From: an uncultured Blautia sp.
Lineage (GTDB): Bacteria; Bacillota; Clostridia; Lachnospirales; Lachnospiraceae
Reading direction: 5' to 3'
Length of the DNA: 64,000 bases
NCBI GenBank assembly: GCA_900541985.1
Contig: UQLX01000008.1
Coordinates: 1 to 64,000 of the forward strand
Shown here: piece after piece, positions 7,685 through 16,527 of the stretch
Numbering within the stretch: the first letter of the stretch is position 1
Layout of the letters: each line of letters starts with the position of its first letter
Notes under the pieces: model-generated
Told to the model about the DNA's origin: nothing
Database searches by the model: none
Seen by the model: the letters and a program-made list of their open reading frames with translations, nothing else
Position numbers and translations under genes: made by a program

Positions 7685-9197
7685 TCTCTCCTGTTCCTTT
7701 CCGATAGGATTCCGGACTTCTTCCATAAAATTCACGGAAGCTTCTGCAGAAATAGGATACGTTGGAAAAGCCTACTTTTTCACTGATCTGAGCCACCTTC
7801 ATATTGGTGTTTTTCAGAAGTTCTCCCGCTTTTTCCATACGGAACACTCGTATGTAGCGGTTCAGATTCATTCCGGTTTCCTTTTTAAAAATAAAGCTGA
7901 GATATCCGGAGGAAAGATATACTTTTTCTGCCAGTGTTTCCAGATTCAGATCCTCATCATAATGCTGGTAGATATAATTTTTCACCACCGCCACTTCATT
8001 TCTGGATTCACTCATGGATCTCTCCAGAAATTTCTCATATTCACAGATGTTGTCCTCTGTAACCTGAAGGATCTCCATAATATTCCTGCAGTTATAAAGC
8101 CGGTCGATCTCATGCTCCAACCGTCTTTCTCCGGAAAACTGATCCTCCTGGAACAATTCCTGGATCAGATTGGAAAAAACAAACTTAATATACATAGCCG
8201 AATATTTAGTATTGTCCGTATATTTTTCCTTCAGTGTCAGAAAGTGTTTTCTGAGCAGCTCTGTATCTTTCCTGCTTATATCCTCGGAGATCATCTGTAT
8301 CAGATGCGAATCCTGCACTTCTCCCATAGCCATCTTCAGATGTTCCTCTTCATTAGAAAAAATATGCTTTTCCGGATGATAGAATTTTTCTTCCATCTGC
8401 TGCTCCAGCTGGCTCATGATCTCCGGAAGGCACTGACTTCCCTCAAACATCCTGCTGACTGCAAGATAAAAACGATCTCTGTAATTTCTCTTCAAAAAAG
8501 TATATATATGATTTGCCACAAGCTGGTAATCGCAATATACGTCCTTAAAAAGCAGAAGGGACTGACGTGCATTCAGATTCATATAAAAGAAGGTTCTCCG
8601 AACCTCTTTCTGCAGCAGCTCCTGAAAATCGTCTTCTATCCTGTCAAAAAAAGAAACGTCGGACTCAACCATAACCGCACAGCGCCATTGCTCCCAGTGA
8701 TCAATATTTAACATACGTTTTGCTTTTTCCAGAATATCCTTATTTCCGGAATAAAGATAATTTTCAAGGAAATACTGCTGGAGAAAATCCTGCTCCTGTT
8801 TTTCCTGCTGTTTCTTTTCTTTCCTGTCTGAGATCATGTCCTGCGTTTTCCGGATGATCTTATGAAACTCTTCCGGATCCACCGGCTTCAGTACATATTC
8901 TGTGACCCCATACCGCATGGCTTCCTGAGCAAAGGCAAAATCACTGTATCCACTGAAGATCACTACCGGCAGCTCCGGATACAGTTCCCTGACTCTGGAA
9001 GTCAGCCCCAGTCCGTCCATGTGCGGCATTTTGATATCCGTAAGAAGAAGATCGATCTCTTCCTCTCTTAAAATCTGAAGGGCATCTTTACCATTGGAAG
9101 CCTCATATATCTTCCATTCTCCCTCCTCCTGGGCAAGAAGATATTTTACACCTTCTCTTTCCAGTCTTTCATCATCTACGATCAATAATCGAATCAT
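7659..9197 (-). CDS. YesN-type response regulator with AraC DNA-binding domain
   Basis: 512 residues: receiver domain 1-125 (LIVDDERLEREG, phospho-Asp in LLLTDIKMPHMDG, Lys in YVLKPVD), a long central region with some coiled-coil character, and a C-terminal AraC domain (LAEKVYLSSGYLSFIFKKETG and ISEKVGFSNVSYFCRSFRE). The start at ATG 9195-9197 gives the standard MIRLLIVDDE beginning; an earlier ATG has no ribosome site. It is first in a three-gene unit with its kinase and a binding lipoprotein, and lies behind the permease genes it probably activates (inference from the usual gene order of such systems). Confidence 0.92.
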   Translation of the reverse strand: MIRLLIVDDERLEREGVKYLLAQEEGEWKIYEASNGKDALQILREEEIDLLLTDIKMPHMDGLGLTSRVRELYPELPVVIFSGYSDFAFAQEAMRYGVTEYVLKPVDPEEFHKIIRKTQDMISDRKEKKQQEKQEQDFLQQYFLENYLYSGNKDILEKAKRMLNIDHWEQWRCAVMVESDVSFFDRIEDDFQELLQKEVRRTFFYMNLNARQSLLLFKDVYCDYQLVANHIYTFLKRNYRDRFYLAVSRMFEGSQCLPEIMSQLEQQMEEKFYHPEKHIFSNEEEHLKMAMGEVQDSHLIQMISEDISRKDTELLRKHFLTLKEKYTDNTKYSAMYIKFVFSNLIQELFQEDQFSGERRLEHEIDRLYNCRNIMEILQVTEDNICEYEKFLERSMSESRNEVAVVKNYIYQHYDEDLNLETLAEKVYLSSGYLSFIFKKETGMNLNRYIRVFRMEKAGELLKNTNMKVAQISEKVGFSNVSYFCRSFREFYGRSPESYRKGTGENEESVSED

Positions 9198-9338
9198 TTT
9201 TTTCACCAGTTCCTTCCCCATACAAACTCTGTTTTTTTGTAGATCATACTGTTTCTATTTTACCATTTCCATTTTCCCCTCACAAGGCACACCTTACAAA
9301 CTTTCAGATAATTCATATACTTTTTGACCAAAAGACAA

Positions 9339-9370
9339 AATCCCCGAAAAGCATCTGCTCCTCAGGGATT
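9339..9370 (-). terminator. Terminator between permease and response regulator genes
   Basis: AATCCC (9339-9344) and GGGATT (9365-9370) pair around a 20-base loop; the minus strand continues with TTTGTCTTTTGG. It separates the ABC permease operon from the two-component genes. Confidence 0.5.
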
Positions 9371-9387
9371 CTGACCATTTTATTTCA

Positions 9388-10224
9388 TCAGCCTTTTACA
9401 GCTCCGGCTACTACGCCCTCAATAATATGCTTCTGGCACACCAGATAAACAATAATGATCGGGATAATGTCGATCATAATACTTGCCATCATAGGTCCCA
9501 TCTGTACATGTCCGAAGCTTCCGCGGAAATACTGAACTGCCATGGGAATGGTACGATATTTCTTGATATCCAGTACAAGCGTTGGAAGGAGGTAATCGTT
9601 CCACACCCACATCAGCTCCAGGATCGCCGTAGAAATGATCGTCGGCTTCAAAATCGGGATCAGGATCTGGAAATATACCTGCAGAGGGCTGCATCCGTCG
9701 ATCAGCGCAGCTTCTTCTATCTCCAGAGGGATTCCCTTCACAAAACCGGTAAACATAAATACTGCAAGTCCGGCTCCGAAGCCAAGATAGATAATGCAGA
9801 TATTATACGGATTATTCAGCTTCAATGTGTCTGCTGTTTTTGCCAGAGTAAACATAACCATCTGGAAAGGTACGACCATACTGAATACACAAAGATAATA
9901 AAATGCTTTGGACAGCTTACCGTTTACACGCACGATATACCACGCGCACATGGAACAGCAAAGAAGGATCAGTACCACTGACATCACCGAGATCACAAGA
10001 CTGTACCAGAAGGATTTCAGGAAATCCATCTGTGTCACACTGGCCACGAAGTTGGACAGACCGTTCCAGGTTTCTTTATTTGGAAGACTGAACACTCCGG
10101 AGGTGGTGATGGCAGATTCTTTTTTCAGAGAGTTAAAAAGAATCAAAATAATCGGATACATCCATAAAACAGAGATGATTGACAGTATAATCGTTGCCAG
10201 CGGATTTTTTTTCTTGTTTTCCAT
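9388..10224 (-). CDS. Carbohydrate ABC transporter permease (MalG type)
   Basis: 278 residues with six membrane segments and the EAA loop EEAALIDGCSPLQVYFQILIP (about residues 185-205) that docks the ATPase. It belongs to the MalG/UgpE-like CUT1 inner permeases. Its ATG shares a base with the stop codon of the upstream permease (TAATG), a sign of tight translational coupling. There is no ATP-binding gene in the operon; CUT1 systems of Firmicutes commonly share an MsmK/UgpC-type ATPase encoded elsewhere. A terminator hairpin follows. Confidence 0.92.
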   Translation of the reverse strand: MENKKKNPLATIILSIISVLWMYPIILILFNSLKKESAITTSGVFSLPNKETWNGLSNFVASVTQMDFLKSFWYSLVISVMSVVLILLCCSMCAWYIVRVNGKLSKAFYYLCVFSMVVPFQMVMFTLAKTADTLKLNNPYNICIIYLGFGAGLAVFMFTGFVKGIPLEIEEAALIDGCSPLQVYFQILIPILKPTIISTAILELMWVWNDYLLPTLVLDIKKYRTIPMAVQYFRGSFGHVQMGPMMASIMIDIIPIIIVYLVCQKHIIEGVVAGAVKG

Positions 10225-11078
10225 TACTGCTGCACCTCCTTGGATGATGTTGCCTTAAGCTGGATCAGGGCGATCGCAACTACAAGGATAAAGAATACAA
10301 CGGCCTTTGCCTGTCCGATGCCCTTCCACATCGGTCCGCTTCTGGCATAAAACGTATCATAAATGTTCAGAGCAAGAAGCTGTGACTGTTTGCCCGGAGC
10401 GCCGCCGGTAAGAGACAGGTTCTGGTCGAACATCTTAAATCCGTTTGTCAGGGTCAGGAACGTACAAATCGTTACAGACGGCATGATCATCGGTATCTTG
10501 ATCTTAAACAGGATCTGCCTGGAGGTTGCTCCATCGATCTGCGCCGCCTCGATCAGATCCGGCGATACATTGTTCAGACCTGCCACATAGATGATCATCA
10601 TATAACCGATCTGCTGCCACATCAGAAGGATCAGCATTCCGATAAAACCGTTTTTGGCAGAAAGCGCAAGGAGCGGCTGTCCCCATTTGGAAAGAAGTCC
10701 ATTCAGAAGAGTCTGCCAGATATAACCAAGAACAATACCACCGATCAGGTTCGGCATAAAAAATACAGTACGGAACACATTGGTTCCACGGAAACCTTTT
10801 GTCAGTGTCAGTGCAATGGTAAATGCCAGCACGTTGATCAGAATACTGGATACAAATGCAAATACCACGGTCAGCCAGAAAGAGCGGCTGAAGGATTTGT
10901 CCAGCATCAGCTTGGCGTAATTTGAAAATCCTACAAAAGTTACATCCTGTACAGTTGTAAATTTGCAGAAGGACAGATAAATGCCCCAGATAAACGGCCA
11001 GAGAAAACCGATGATAAAAGCAGCCAGTGTCGGCAGTACAAATACCGGCCACCATTTTTTGATTGTATTTCCTACCAT
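10224..11078 (-). CDS. Carbohydrate ABC transporter permease (MalF type)
   Basis: 284 residues, six membrane segments, EAA loop IEAAQIDGATSRQILFKIKIP (about residues 175-195). It is the MalF/UgpA-like partner of the downstream permease. The N-terminus has the usual FVLPTLAAFIIGFLWPFIWGIYLSF first segment. It comes 128 bases after the binding-protein gene, from which it is separated by a large GC-rich stem-loop. The exact sugar cannot be read from the permeases. Confidence 0.92.
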   Translation of the reverse strand: MVGNTIKKWWPVFVLPTLAAFIIGFLWPFIWGIYLSFCKFTTVQDVTFVGFSNYAKLMLDKSFSRSFWLTVVFAFVSSILINVLAFTIALTLTKGFRGTNVFRTVFFMPNLIGGIVLGYIWQTLLNGLLSKWGQPLLALSAKNGFIGMLILLMWQQIGYMMIIYVAGLNNVSPDLIEAAQIDGATSRQILFKIKIPMIMPSVTICTFLTLTNGFKMFDQNLSLTGGAPGKQSQLLALNIYDTFYARSGPMWKGIGQAKAVVFFILVVAIALIQLKATSSKEVQQ

Positions 11079-11113
11079 GTTTTTACTCCTCTTTCCCCTG
11101 CTTCAAAAAGTAT

Positions 11114-11171
11114 GGGGGCTGATGCAAATCATCCGGGGGATTGTCCACCGGGAGCTGATTGCACCGCCCCC
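11114..11171 (-). promoter_or_regulatory. GC-rich stem-loop between binding-protein and permease genes
   Basis: GGGGGCTGATGCAAATC (11114-11130) pairs imperfectly with GATTGCACCGCCCCC (11157-11171), and the loop holds a second GGGGG/ACCGGG-rich part. No T run follows on the minus strand. Such stem-loops behind the first gene of ABC operons usually protect the abundant binding-protein mRNA and damp permease expression. Confidence 0.55.
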
Positions 11172-11206
11172 TTTCCAGTCACCTTTTTACTTCAGGAACT
11201 CTGTTC

Positions 11207-12481
11207 TTACTCTGTAAGAGCTTTTTCCATTGCCCAGTTGTCTACGAATGCGCTTACAACGTCATCCCAGGAACCTGTCTCTGCTGCATAAGCGGTAAGA
11301 GCTGTTCCAACGCCGTTTTTCCACTCTTCAGACGGCATAGTTGTAAAGTTCCATGATACAGGAGTCAGACCTGCTTCTGTGTACTCGGCATCCTGTTTTA
11401 CAAATACGTTGGTAGGAGCAACTGCTGTTTTGAAAGGAATGGTAAAGCCCATATCCTCAGCCATGGATTTTGTTCCTGCCTCAGATGTTACACACCAGTT
11501 CATGAAATCCAGTGTTGCCTGAATGTCTTCTTCTGATGCGTTTTTGTTTACACACCAGTAGTTCTCTGTACCTGTTGCAAGACCCTGGTTCTCGTCATCT
11601 ACACCAAAGTAGATCGGGATCATTGCCAGCTCGTCATCGCCGAATGTTTTGGCAAGCTCTGCATATTCCCAGGAACCGTTCTGATAAAATACTGCTTCGC
11701 TGTTTACAAATTCATTTCTGGAGTCGTCAGCAGTCTTAGCGGAAAGCTCTGCCGGATCACAGGTGGAATCTGTAATGTACAGATCAAACAGATTCTTATA
11801 GTTGTCAAGGTAAGTTCCCTTGATCTCTGCAGTATCATCGATTCCATCTTCTTTATACTCATAGTAGATCGGAAGGTTTGCAAGATGTGTTTTGAATCTC
11901 CAGTCGGAGGAAGCATCCATACCTGCGGAGGTAAATGCGCCCTTGATTCCCAGTTCATCCTTCTTGCTCTGGATATCATCTGCAACAGCCTTTAACTGAT
12001 CGTAGCTCTTGATATCATCCAGTGTATAGCCTGCTTTTTCAAGAAGAGTCTTGTTTGTGATCAGACCGTAGGACTCAATTACATATGCGATTCCAGGAAC
12101 AGCATCTCCATCCTTCAGTGCATAAGTATCTGAAGTAAGCTGTGAAAAGATCTCGGAATCTTTCAGATCATAGCAGTAATCTTTCCAGTTTTTCAGACCT
12201 ACAGGACCGTTTACCTGGAAAAGTGTCGGAGCATCGCTCTTAGCCATTTCAGACTGAAGTGTTGTCTCATACTGACCGGAAGCTGCGGTAACAACGGTTA
12301 CCTCTGTTCCTGTTTCTTCTGTATATGTTTTTGCAAGATTCTGCCATGCTTCATCTGCTTCTGGTTTGAAGTTCAGATAATAAACTTTTCCTTCTCCCTC
12401 TGCCATAACCGGAACTGCCGGGATCATAGATGCTGCCATTAATGCAGCCATGCTCATTGCTGTAAGTTTTTTCATTTTCAT
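11207..12481 (-). CDS. Sugar ABC transporter substrate-binding protein
   Basis: 424 residues. Signal peptide with cleavage near PVMA-EG. Unlike most Gram-positive binding proteins there is no lipobox cysteine, so it is predicted to be secreted rather than lipid-anchored, unless it is retained in another way. The body is a family-1 (MalE-like) binding protein: NLAKTYTEETGTEVTVVTAASGQYE, then VPGIAYVIESYGLITNK and the C-terminal PSEEWKNGVGTALTAYAAE. The ATG at 12479-12481 follows GGAGAGGATTTTACT. It heads the binding protein-permease-permease operon. Regulation by the adjacent YesN/YesM pair is likely but not shown by the sequence. Confidence 0.92.
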   Translation of the reverse strand: MKMKKLTAMSMAALMAASMIPAVPVMAEGEGKVYYLNFKPEADEAWQNLAKTYTEETGTEVTVVTAASGQYETTLQSEMAKSDAPTLFQVNGPVGLKNWKDYCYDLKDSEIFSQLTSDTYALKDGDAVPGIAYVIESYGLITNKTLLEKAGYTLDDIKSYDQLKAVADDIQSKKDELGIKGAFTSAGMDASSDWRFKTHLANLPIYYEYKEDGIDDTAEIKGTYLDNYKNLFDLYITDSTCDPAELSAKTADDSRNEFVNSEAVFYQNGSWEYAELAKTFGDDELAMIPIYFGVDDENQGLATGTENYWCVNKNASEEDIQATLDFMNWCVTSEAGTKSMAEDMGFTIPFKTAVAPTNVFVKQDAEYTEAGLTPVSWNFTTMPSEEWKNGVGTALTAYAAETGSWDDVVSAFVDNWAMEKALTE

Positions 12482-12643
12482 AGTAAAATCCTCTCCTTTT
12501 CTATAAAATACAGCTAAATAATTGAGTACTTCTCGTTCGATTTAACTTGTCTTTATTATAGAATCAGAGAGGATTATCTGCCATGATAAAAAATCAAGAA
12601 ATATGTTTCTTTTTCATGTTCATGTTGTTTTTTTATCCTATAT

Positions 12644-13345
12644 TCAATCTTTCGTATTTTCCCCTGCGTCCTCGGTGACTTCTGATCTGGAGCTCCAGGG
12701 TGCATACTCCGGCTCCTGCTGCCCGGCCGCTGTATCCTCCTGCACCTGAGAAAACTCAGCGTCTACTGTTTCCGCAGCTTCCACAGCCTCTTCCAATGCC
12801 GTTTCTGCTTTTTTGATTCCCCGGCGCATCAGCACCAGAAAAACAAAATCTGTCACACCGTTTGCAAGCATAACACAGCCTGCAAATATCATGGTGTATT
12901 TCACCATGTCAAAAGGATCCACGATCATGGCAATGCCCAGTCCGATAAATACCAGACTGCCGATCAGGAGGATTTTCCATTCGCCTCTCCCGATTTTTTT
13001 CAGCTTCAGGCTGCCCTTCAGAACCCAGATGGAATCCACCAGCACAAAGGTTCCCAGAAGAACAGGAAGAAGTTTTACCACGATCTGCGGATTAAAGAAC
13101 AGGAAAATTCCGATTACAAGAATCATTCCGCCGGACAGCAGATCCAGAAGAGTGGCATTCATCTTTTCCAGTACATAGATAAGAATATGATAGATGCCTG
13201 CAAGGATCAGTACCACTCCGAATACAAATTTGCAGATGATGTTTACCGTATCCACAGGCATCAGGATAAAGCACAGTCCAAGCGCTGTATAAAGCACTGA
13301 GGTTACGATCTGTCCTTTTAATATTTTATTTATTCTTTCCAGCAT
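12644..13345 (-). CDS. DUF308 (HdeD-like) membrane protein
   Basis: 233 residues. About six short membrane segments between residues 12 and 180 in paired repeats (e.g. VLYTALGLCFILMPVDTV, LLSGGMILVIGIFLFF, LLIGSLVFIGLGIAMIVDP), the pattern of DUF308. In enterobacteria HdeD helps acid resistance, but in Firmicutes the role is unknown. The last 50 residues are a soluble acidic, Ala/Glu-rich tail. AGGAG lies 9 bases before the ATG. It follows the DUF951 gene by 32 bases and is probably the last gene of the sortase-sirtuin-DUF951 unit. Confidence 0.85.
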   Translation of the reverse strand: MLERINKILKGQIVTSVLYTALGLCFILMPVDTVNIICKFVFGVVLILAGIYHILIYVLEKMNATLLDLLSGGMILVIGIFLFFNPQIVVKLLPVLLGTFVLVDSIWVLKGSLKLKKIGRGEWKILLIGSLVFIGLGIAMIVDPFDMVKYTMIFAGCVMLANGVTDFVFLVLMRRGIKKAETALEEAVEAAETVDAEFSQVQEDTAAGQQEPEYAPWSSRSEVTEDAGENTKD

Positions 13346-13377
13346 ATGCGCCTTCTCCTTTCACTGCAGAAGCCTCT

Positions 13378-13575
13378 TCAGTTCTGCTGTTCTTTTTTCT
13401 TCAGTCCCCGTGTGTTTTTTTCCACCATTTTGCGGGGCACCATGATCTGATGCCCGCATCCCATACATTTCAGCCGAAAATCCGCTCCCACACGGAGGAT
13501 TTCCCATTCCTTACTTCCGCAGGGATGCCCCTTTTTCAGCGTAACAATGTCTCCAACTTCATAGATGTAATCCAT
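13378..13575 (-). CDS. DUF951 family small protein
   Basis: 65 residues matching the compact DUF951 pattern: VGDIVTLKKGHPCGSKEWEILRVGADFRLKCMGCGHQIMVPR. The C-x2-C in CMGC plus the earlier Cys may bind zinc, and the fold is thought to be a small beta barrel (inference). The family is very widely conserved in Firmicutes, often near DNA or RNA genes, without a defined role. The start codon comes 5 bases after the sirtuin stop codon, with AGGAG inside the sirtuin's end, so the two are co-translated. Confidence 0.88.
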   Translation of the reverse strand: MDYIYEVGDIVTLKKGHPCGSKEWEILRVGADFRLKCMGCGHQIMVPRKMVEKNTRGLKKKEQQN

Positions 13576-13580
13576 CTTTT

Positions 13581-14312
13581 TTATTCTCCTTTAATCCTGA
13601 TCTTCGAGAAAACCTGCCCGATCGGATCTTTGATCAGAAGATCCGCATTGCGGTCTCTCGGGGTAGGCGCCTTATTGATCACTACCAGACAGTCGCCTCT
13701 GAAATAATCGATCAGACTGGCAGCCGGATAAACTGCTAGAGACGTTCCGCCAATGATCAGTACCTGCGCCTGTGAAATAGCCCGGACAGAATCAGTCAGT
13801 GTCTGATTATCCAGACCTTCCTCATATAAGACCACATCCGGTTTCACCATTCCGCCACATTCGCAGCGCGGTACCCCTGTACTGTTTTTTATGTAAGAAA
13901 AATCATAAAACTTTCCACACTTCATACAATAATTGCGGTATACACTGCCGTGAAGCTCCAGCACCTTTCTGCTGCCTGCCATCTGATGAAGATTATCAAT
14001 ATTCTGCGTGATCACAGCCTTCAGTTTCCCGCATTTTTCCAGTTCTGCCAGTTTCATGTGCGCTGCATTAGGCTTCGCTGTATCACAAAGCATTTTATCT
14101 CTGTAAAACTTATAGAACTCCTCAGGCCGTCTCATAAAAAACGTATGGCTTAAAATTGTTTCCGGAGGATAGTCATATTTCTGATGATAGAGGCCGTCCT
14201 GAGAACGGAAATCCGGTATCCCGCTTTCTGTGGATACGCCTGCCCCTCCAAAAAACACGATATTCTCATGCACATCAATTATTTCCTGTAATCTGGCAAC
14301 TTTATCTTCCAT
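13581..14312 (-). CDS. cobB: NAD-dependent protein deacylase, Sir2 family
   Basis: 243 residues, the usual length of bacterial sirtuins. NAD-binding FFGGAGVSTESGIPDFRS (residues about 20-37), catalytic ITQNIDNLHQMAGS and LHGS, a zinc module with CMKCG and CECGG (four Cys), and GTSLAVYPAAS near the end. It removes acyl groups from protein lysines using NAD. It sits 24 bases after the sortase gene and directly before DUF951. All catalytic residues are present. Confidence 0.93.
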   Translation of the reverse strand: MEDKVARLQEIIDVHENIVFFGGAGVSTESGIPDFRSQDGLYHQKYDYPPETILSHTFFMRRPEEFYKFYRDKMLCDTAKPNAAHMKLAELEKCGKLKAVITQNIDNLHQMAGSRKVLELHGSVYRNYCMKCGKFYDFSYIKNSTGVPRCECGGMVKPDVVLYEEGLDNQTLTDSVRAISQAQVLIIGGTSLAVYPAASLIDYFRGDCLVVINKAPTPRDRNADLLIKDPIGQVFSKIRIKGE

Positions 14313-14336
14313 ATTGCTTTCCCCTTACTCCGTTCT

Positions 14337-15146
14337 TTATTTTACCGGTTCTGCATTGACCTGCTTTCCCTGCACTACAAATCTGGTTGCTTCGTTTCCT
14401 GTACAGGTAGAAAGAGTTACGATCTTATCCTTAATAGTCATTTCCGTATCCTCTGTCTGGATTTCCGAATATCCCTTAATCGTCTCCAGATACTTCTGAA
14501 ATTCCTCTCCCGGTCCTTTAAACAGTGTATAGGTGTCGCTGTTTACGCCTGTGACATAGGCCGAAATAATTTCGTATCTGTAATTTTTTTCCGGGGTCAG
14601 GATCCAGAAATACTTACTTTTTTGATACGTTTCCTGATCCGATGTGAATTTTTTCAGATTTCCAAACATGGATCCGTTTTTCATATTATGACCGTAAACA
14701 AGCGTATTGCAGTCACTGAAATCACTGCTGTTTTCAAAATCAATAAAAATAGTGCCTGCAAAATTATAGTTTTTTTCATAAGTGGTATGCAGGTATTCTT
14801 CATTATCCTTTCCCTTGACGATCGGATAATTGATATTATCCAGAGCTTCCACATAGATCCAGCCTATCACATCTGTATTAATGCTTCTCAGCTTGTCAAA
14901 ATCCACTGTGATCGGCGGCTTCGGCCCCGAATCCTCTTCCTTTCCCTCCTGTTCCGGATCACGGTCTGTCACTGCCATCTGTTCAATTTCATTATACTCG
15001 TCTGTGCCTTTTTTATATTCCGTATAAATATGGAACAGATTATAGGCAGCAAAACAGAATACTGCAATGGCAAGAATCAGAACCAGTGTCAGAAGAAAAT
15101 CACCTTTCTTTTTTTTCTGTTGTCTGTCTGTTTTCTTTTTTCCCAT
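14337..15146 (-). CDS. srtB: Class B sortase
   Basis: 269 residues: basic N-terminus, one membrane anchor (LLTLVLILAIAVFCFAAYNLF), then the sortase barrel. The catalytic triad is visible: His in LVYGHNMKNG, Cys in TLSTCTG, Arg in TRFVVQGK. DVIGWIYVEALDNINYPIVKG is typical of SrtB. It attaches surface proteins to peptidoglycan. The start was set at ATG 15144-15146, 7 bases after AAGGAG; a GTG two codons earlier is too close to that site. No protein with an NPQTN-like sorting signal was recognised nearby. Confidence 0.92.
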   Translation of the reverse strand: MGKKKTDRQQKKKKGDFLLTLVLILAIAVFCFAAYNLFHIYTEYKKGTDEYNEIEQMAVTDRDPEQEGKEEDSGPKPPITVDFDKLRSINTDVIGWIYVEALDNINYPIVKGKDNEEYLHTTYEKNYNFAGTIFIDFENSSDFSDCNTLVYGHNMKNGSMFGNLKKFTSDQETYQKSKYFWILTPEKNYRYEIISAYVTGVNSDTYTLFKGPGEEFQKYLETIKGYSEIQTEDTEMTIKDKIVTLSTCTGNEATRFVVQGKQVNAEPVK

Positions 15147-15302
15147 AAACACACTCCTTTTCTTCCCTTTATTATAATGTTACCGTGAGATTCCTGCAAC
15201 CTGTTTTCTTTTCCCTCTTACCGGACAGCTGACTTATAACTTTATTGTATCACAGAGGAGTTTTTTTCTGTAAAAGAAACAAAACCGGGAGTATGCCAAA
15301 AA

Positions 15303-15330
15303 ATAAAGTGCCTGATGTCAGGCACTTTAT
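15303..15330 (-). terminator. Terminator of the tRNA-fMet gene
   Basis: A perfect 13-bp inverted repeat (15303-15315 with 15318-15330, core AAAGTGCCTGA) directly downstream of the tRNA; the minus strand continues into TTTTTT. Confidence 0.8.
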
Positions 15331-15335
15331 AAAAG

Positions 15336-15409
15336 TAGCGGGGACAGGATTTGAACCTGCGACCTTCGGGTTATGAGCCCGACGAGCTTCCAGACTGCTC
15401 CACCCCGCG
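15336..15409 (-). tRNA. Initiator tRNA-Met (CAT anticodon)
   Basis: A 74-base cloverleaf: acceptor CGCGGGG, D arm GAGC...GCTC, anticodon arm TCGGG-CTCATAA-CCCGA, T arm with TTCAAAT loop. Three consecutive G-C pairs in the anticodon stem, the A11-T24 pair and the unpaired position 1-72 identify it as the initiator rather than elongator. Position 72 is T, so the mismatch is C-U instead of the usual C-A. The 3' CCA is not encoded. Confidence 0.93.
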
Positions 15410-15446
15410 GCATATAACTTAATATTATTATATCACTTATAAATAA

Positions 15447-15475
15447 ATTATATGCCTGTTTTTTTAATTTGTCAA
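15447..15475 (-). promoter_or_regulatory. Consensus promoter of tRNA-fMet
   Basis: Minus strand TTGACA (15470-15475), 17-base spacer, TATAAT (15447-15452): a perfect vegetative promoter 38 bases before the tRNA 5' end. Confidence 0.85.
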
Positions 15476-15485
15476 GACTGTTGCT

Positions 15486-16355
15486 TTATTTTCTGAATTT
15501 TCCAACATTAGTATTCAATGCTCCCGTAGGACAAATCTTTGTACACCGGCCGCATCGGATGCACTCCGGGTGATTTGGAGTTTTCACAGGATCCACCTGC
15601 ATTTTACATACTTTTGCACAGGCACCGCAATGGGTGCAAAGTTCCTGATCCACCTTATACCGGAAAACAGACACCGGCTGGAACAGAGAGTACACCGCCC
15701 CCAGAGGGCAGATATACTTGCAGAAAGGCCGATAAATGATCACAGAAAGAATCAGGATCGCAGCCAAAAGGACATTCTTCCATGCATAAAGCCATCCAAT
15801 CGCTCCCCGCATTCCTTTATTGAGAAGTACCAGCGGAAGCCCTCCCTCCAGCGTACCTGCCGGACATATCAGCTTACAGAAATAGGGCGCGCCCTGTCCC
15901 AGAAGATCTACTACAAACATGGGCATCAGAAGGACAAAAACAAGAAAGATCACATATTTCATTTTTCTGAGAAGTCTGTCTCCCGGAAACGTATTGATTT
16001 TTTTTGGAAACGAAATTTTGTGCAGCAGATCCTGGATCAGTCCAAAAGGACAAAGCCAGCCACAGACAAACCGTCCGGTCAGTGCACCTATAAACATCAA
16101 AAATCCCGCCACATAAAAAGCCAGTTTAAAGTTCCAGCTTCCCACCACTGCCTGCATGGCTCCTACGGGACAGGACCCAAGCGCTCCGGGACAGGAATAG
16201 CAGTTCAGTCCCGGAACACAAAGTTTTTTCAGTTTTCCCTGGTAGATCCTGCCCTTTGCAAAACCTGCCAGATAGCTGTTGGAAAGAAACGCCCAGAGAA
16301 CCTGAACTCTGTGGCGCCCCCATTCATTTGTACGTTTTTTCTTATCCAATGCCAA
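15486..16355 (-). CDS. Membrane 4Fe-4S binding protein (NapH/polyferredoxin-like)
   Basis: 289 residues with four to five membrane segments and many cysteines: CYSCPGALGSC (about 52-62), CGWLCPFG, CKLICPAG and CKYICPLG, which are the repeated C-x3-CP motifs of NapH/CcoG-type proteins, and a C-terminal pair of ferredoxin clusters (CTHCGACAKVC and CIRCGRCTKICP). It should pass electrons at or across the membrane. It overlaps the preceding CXXC gene by 14 bases and is third in the TlpA operon, so it may supply electrons to that extracellular thioredoxin (inference). Confidence 0.88.
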   Translation of the reverse strand: MALDKKKRTNEWGRHRVQVLWAFLSNSYLAGFAKGRIYQGKLKKLCVPGLNCYSCPGALGSCPVGAMQAVVGSWNFKLAFYVAGFLMFIGALTGRFVCGWLCPFGLIQDLLHKISFPKKINTFPGDRLLRKMKYVIFLVFVLLMPMFVVDLLGQGAPYFCKLICPAGTLEGGLPLVLLNKGMRGAIGWLYAWKNVLLAAILILSVIIYRPFCKYICPLGAVYSLFQPVSVFRYKVDQELCTHCGACAKVCKMQVDPVKTPNHPECIRCGRCTKICPTGALNTNVGKFRK

Positions 16356-16527
16356 TACACTCCATGCATATATTTACTGCTTTTTCAAAGACAACTGCCA
16401 TTTCTCCCCGCCAGATCCCAAAAGCCATAAATATCAGCCCCAGGATCGTGATGCCGATTCCAATTTTCATGGCAGTTCTGTCAGAGAGTCCTGACAGCCC
16501 TCTGCCTTTTTTATTTTTTTCTTTCAT
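16342..16527 (-). CDS. CD1871A-type CXXC-containing membrane peptide
   Basis: 61 residues: a basic N-terminus, one membrane helix (IGIGITILGLIFMAFGIW), then GEMAVVFEKAVNICMECIGIG with a CMEC pair at the C-terminus, just outside or at the membrane surface. This matches the small CXXC family found next to TlpA and 4Fe-4S proteins in Clostridia. The start at 16525-16527 follows CAGGAGACAGA and overlaps the TlpA stop codon (ATGA); its own end overlaps the 4Fe-4S gene. The CXXC could relay disulfide electrons between the two neighbours (inference). The longer frame from 16584 lies inside TlpA. Confidence 0.8.
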   Translation of the reverse strand: MKEKNKKGRGLSGLSDRTAMKIGIGITILGLIFMAFGIWRGEMAVVFEKAVNICMECIGIG

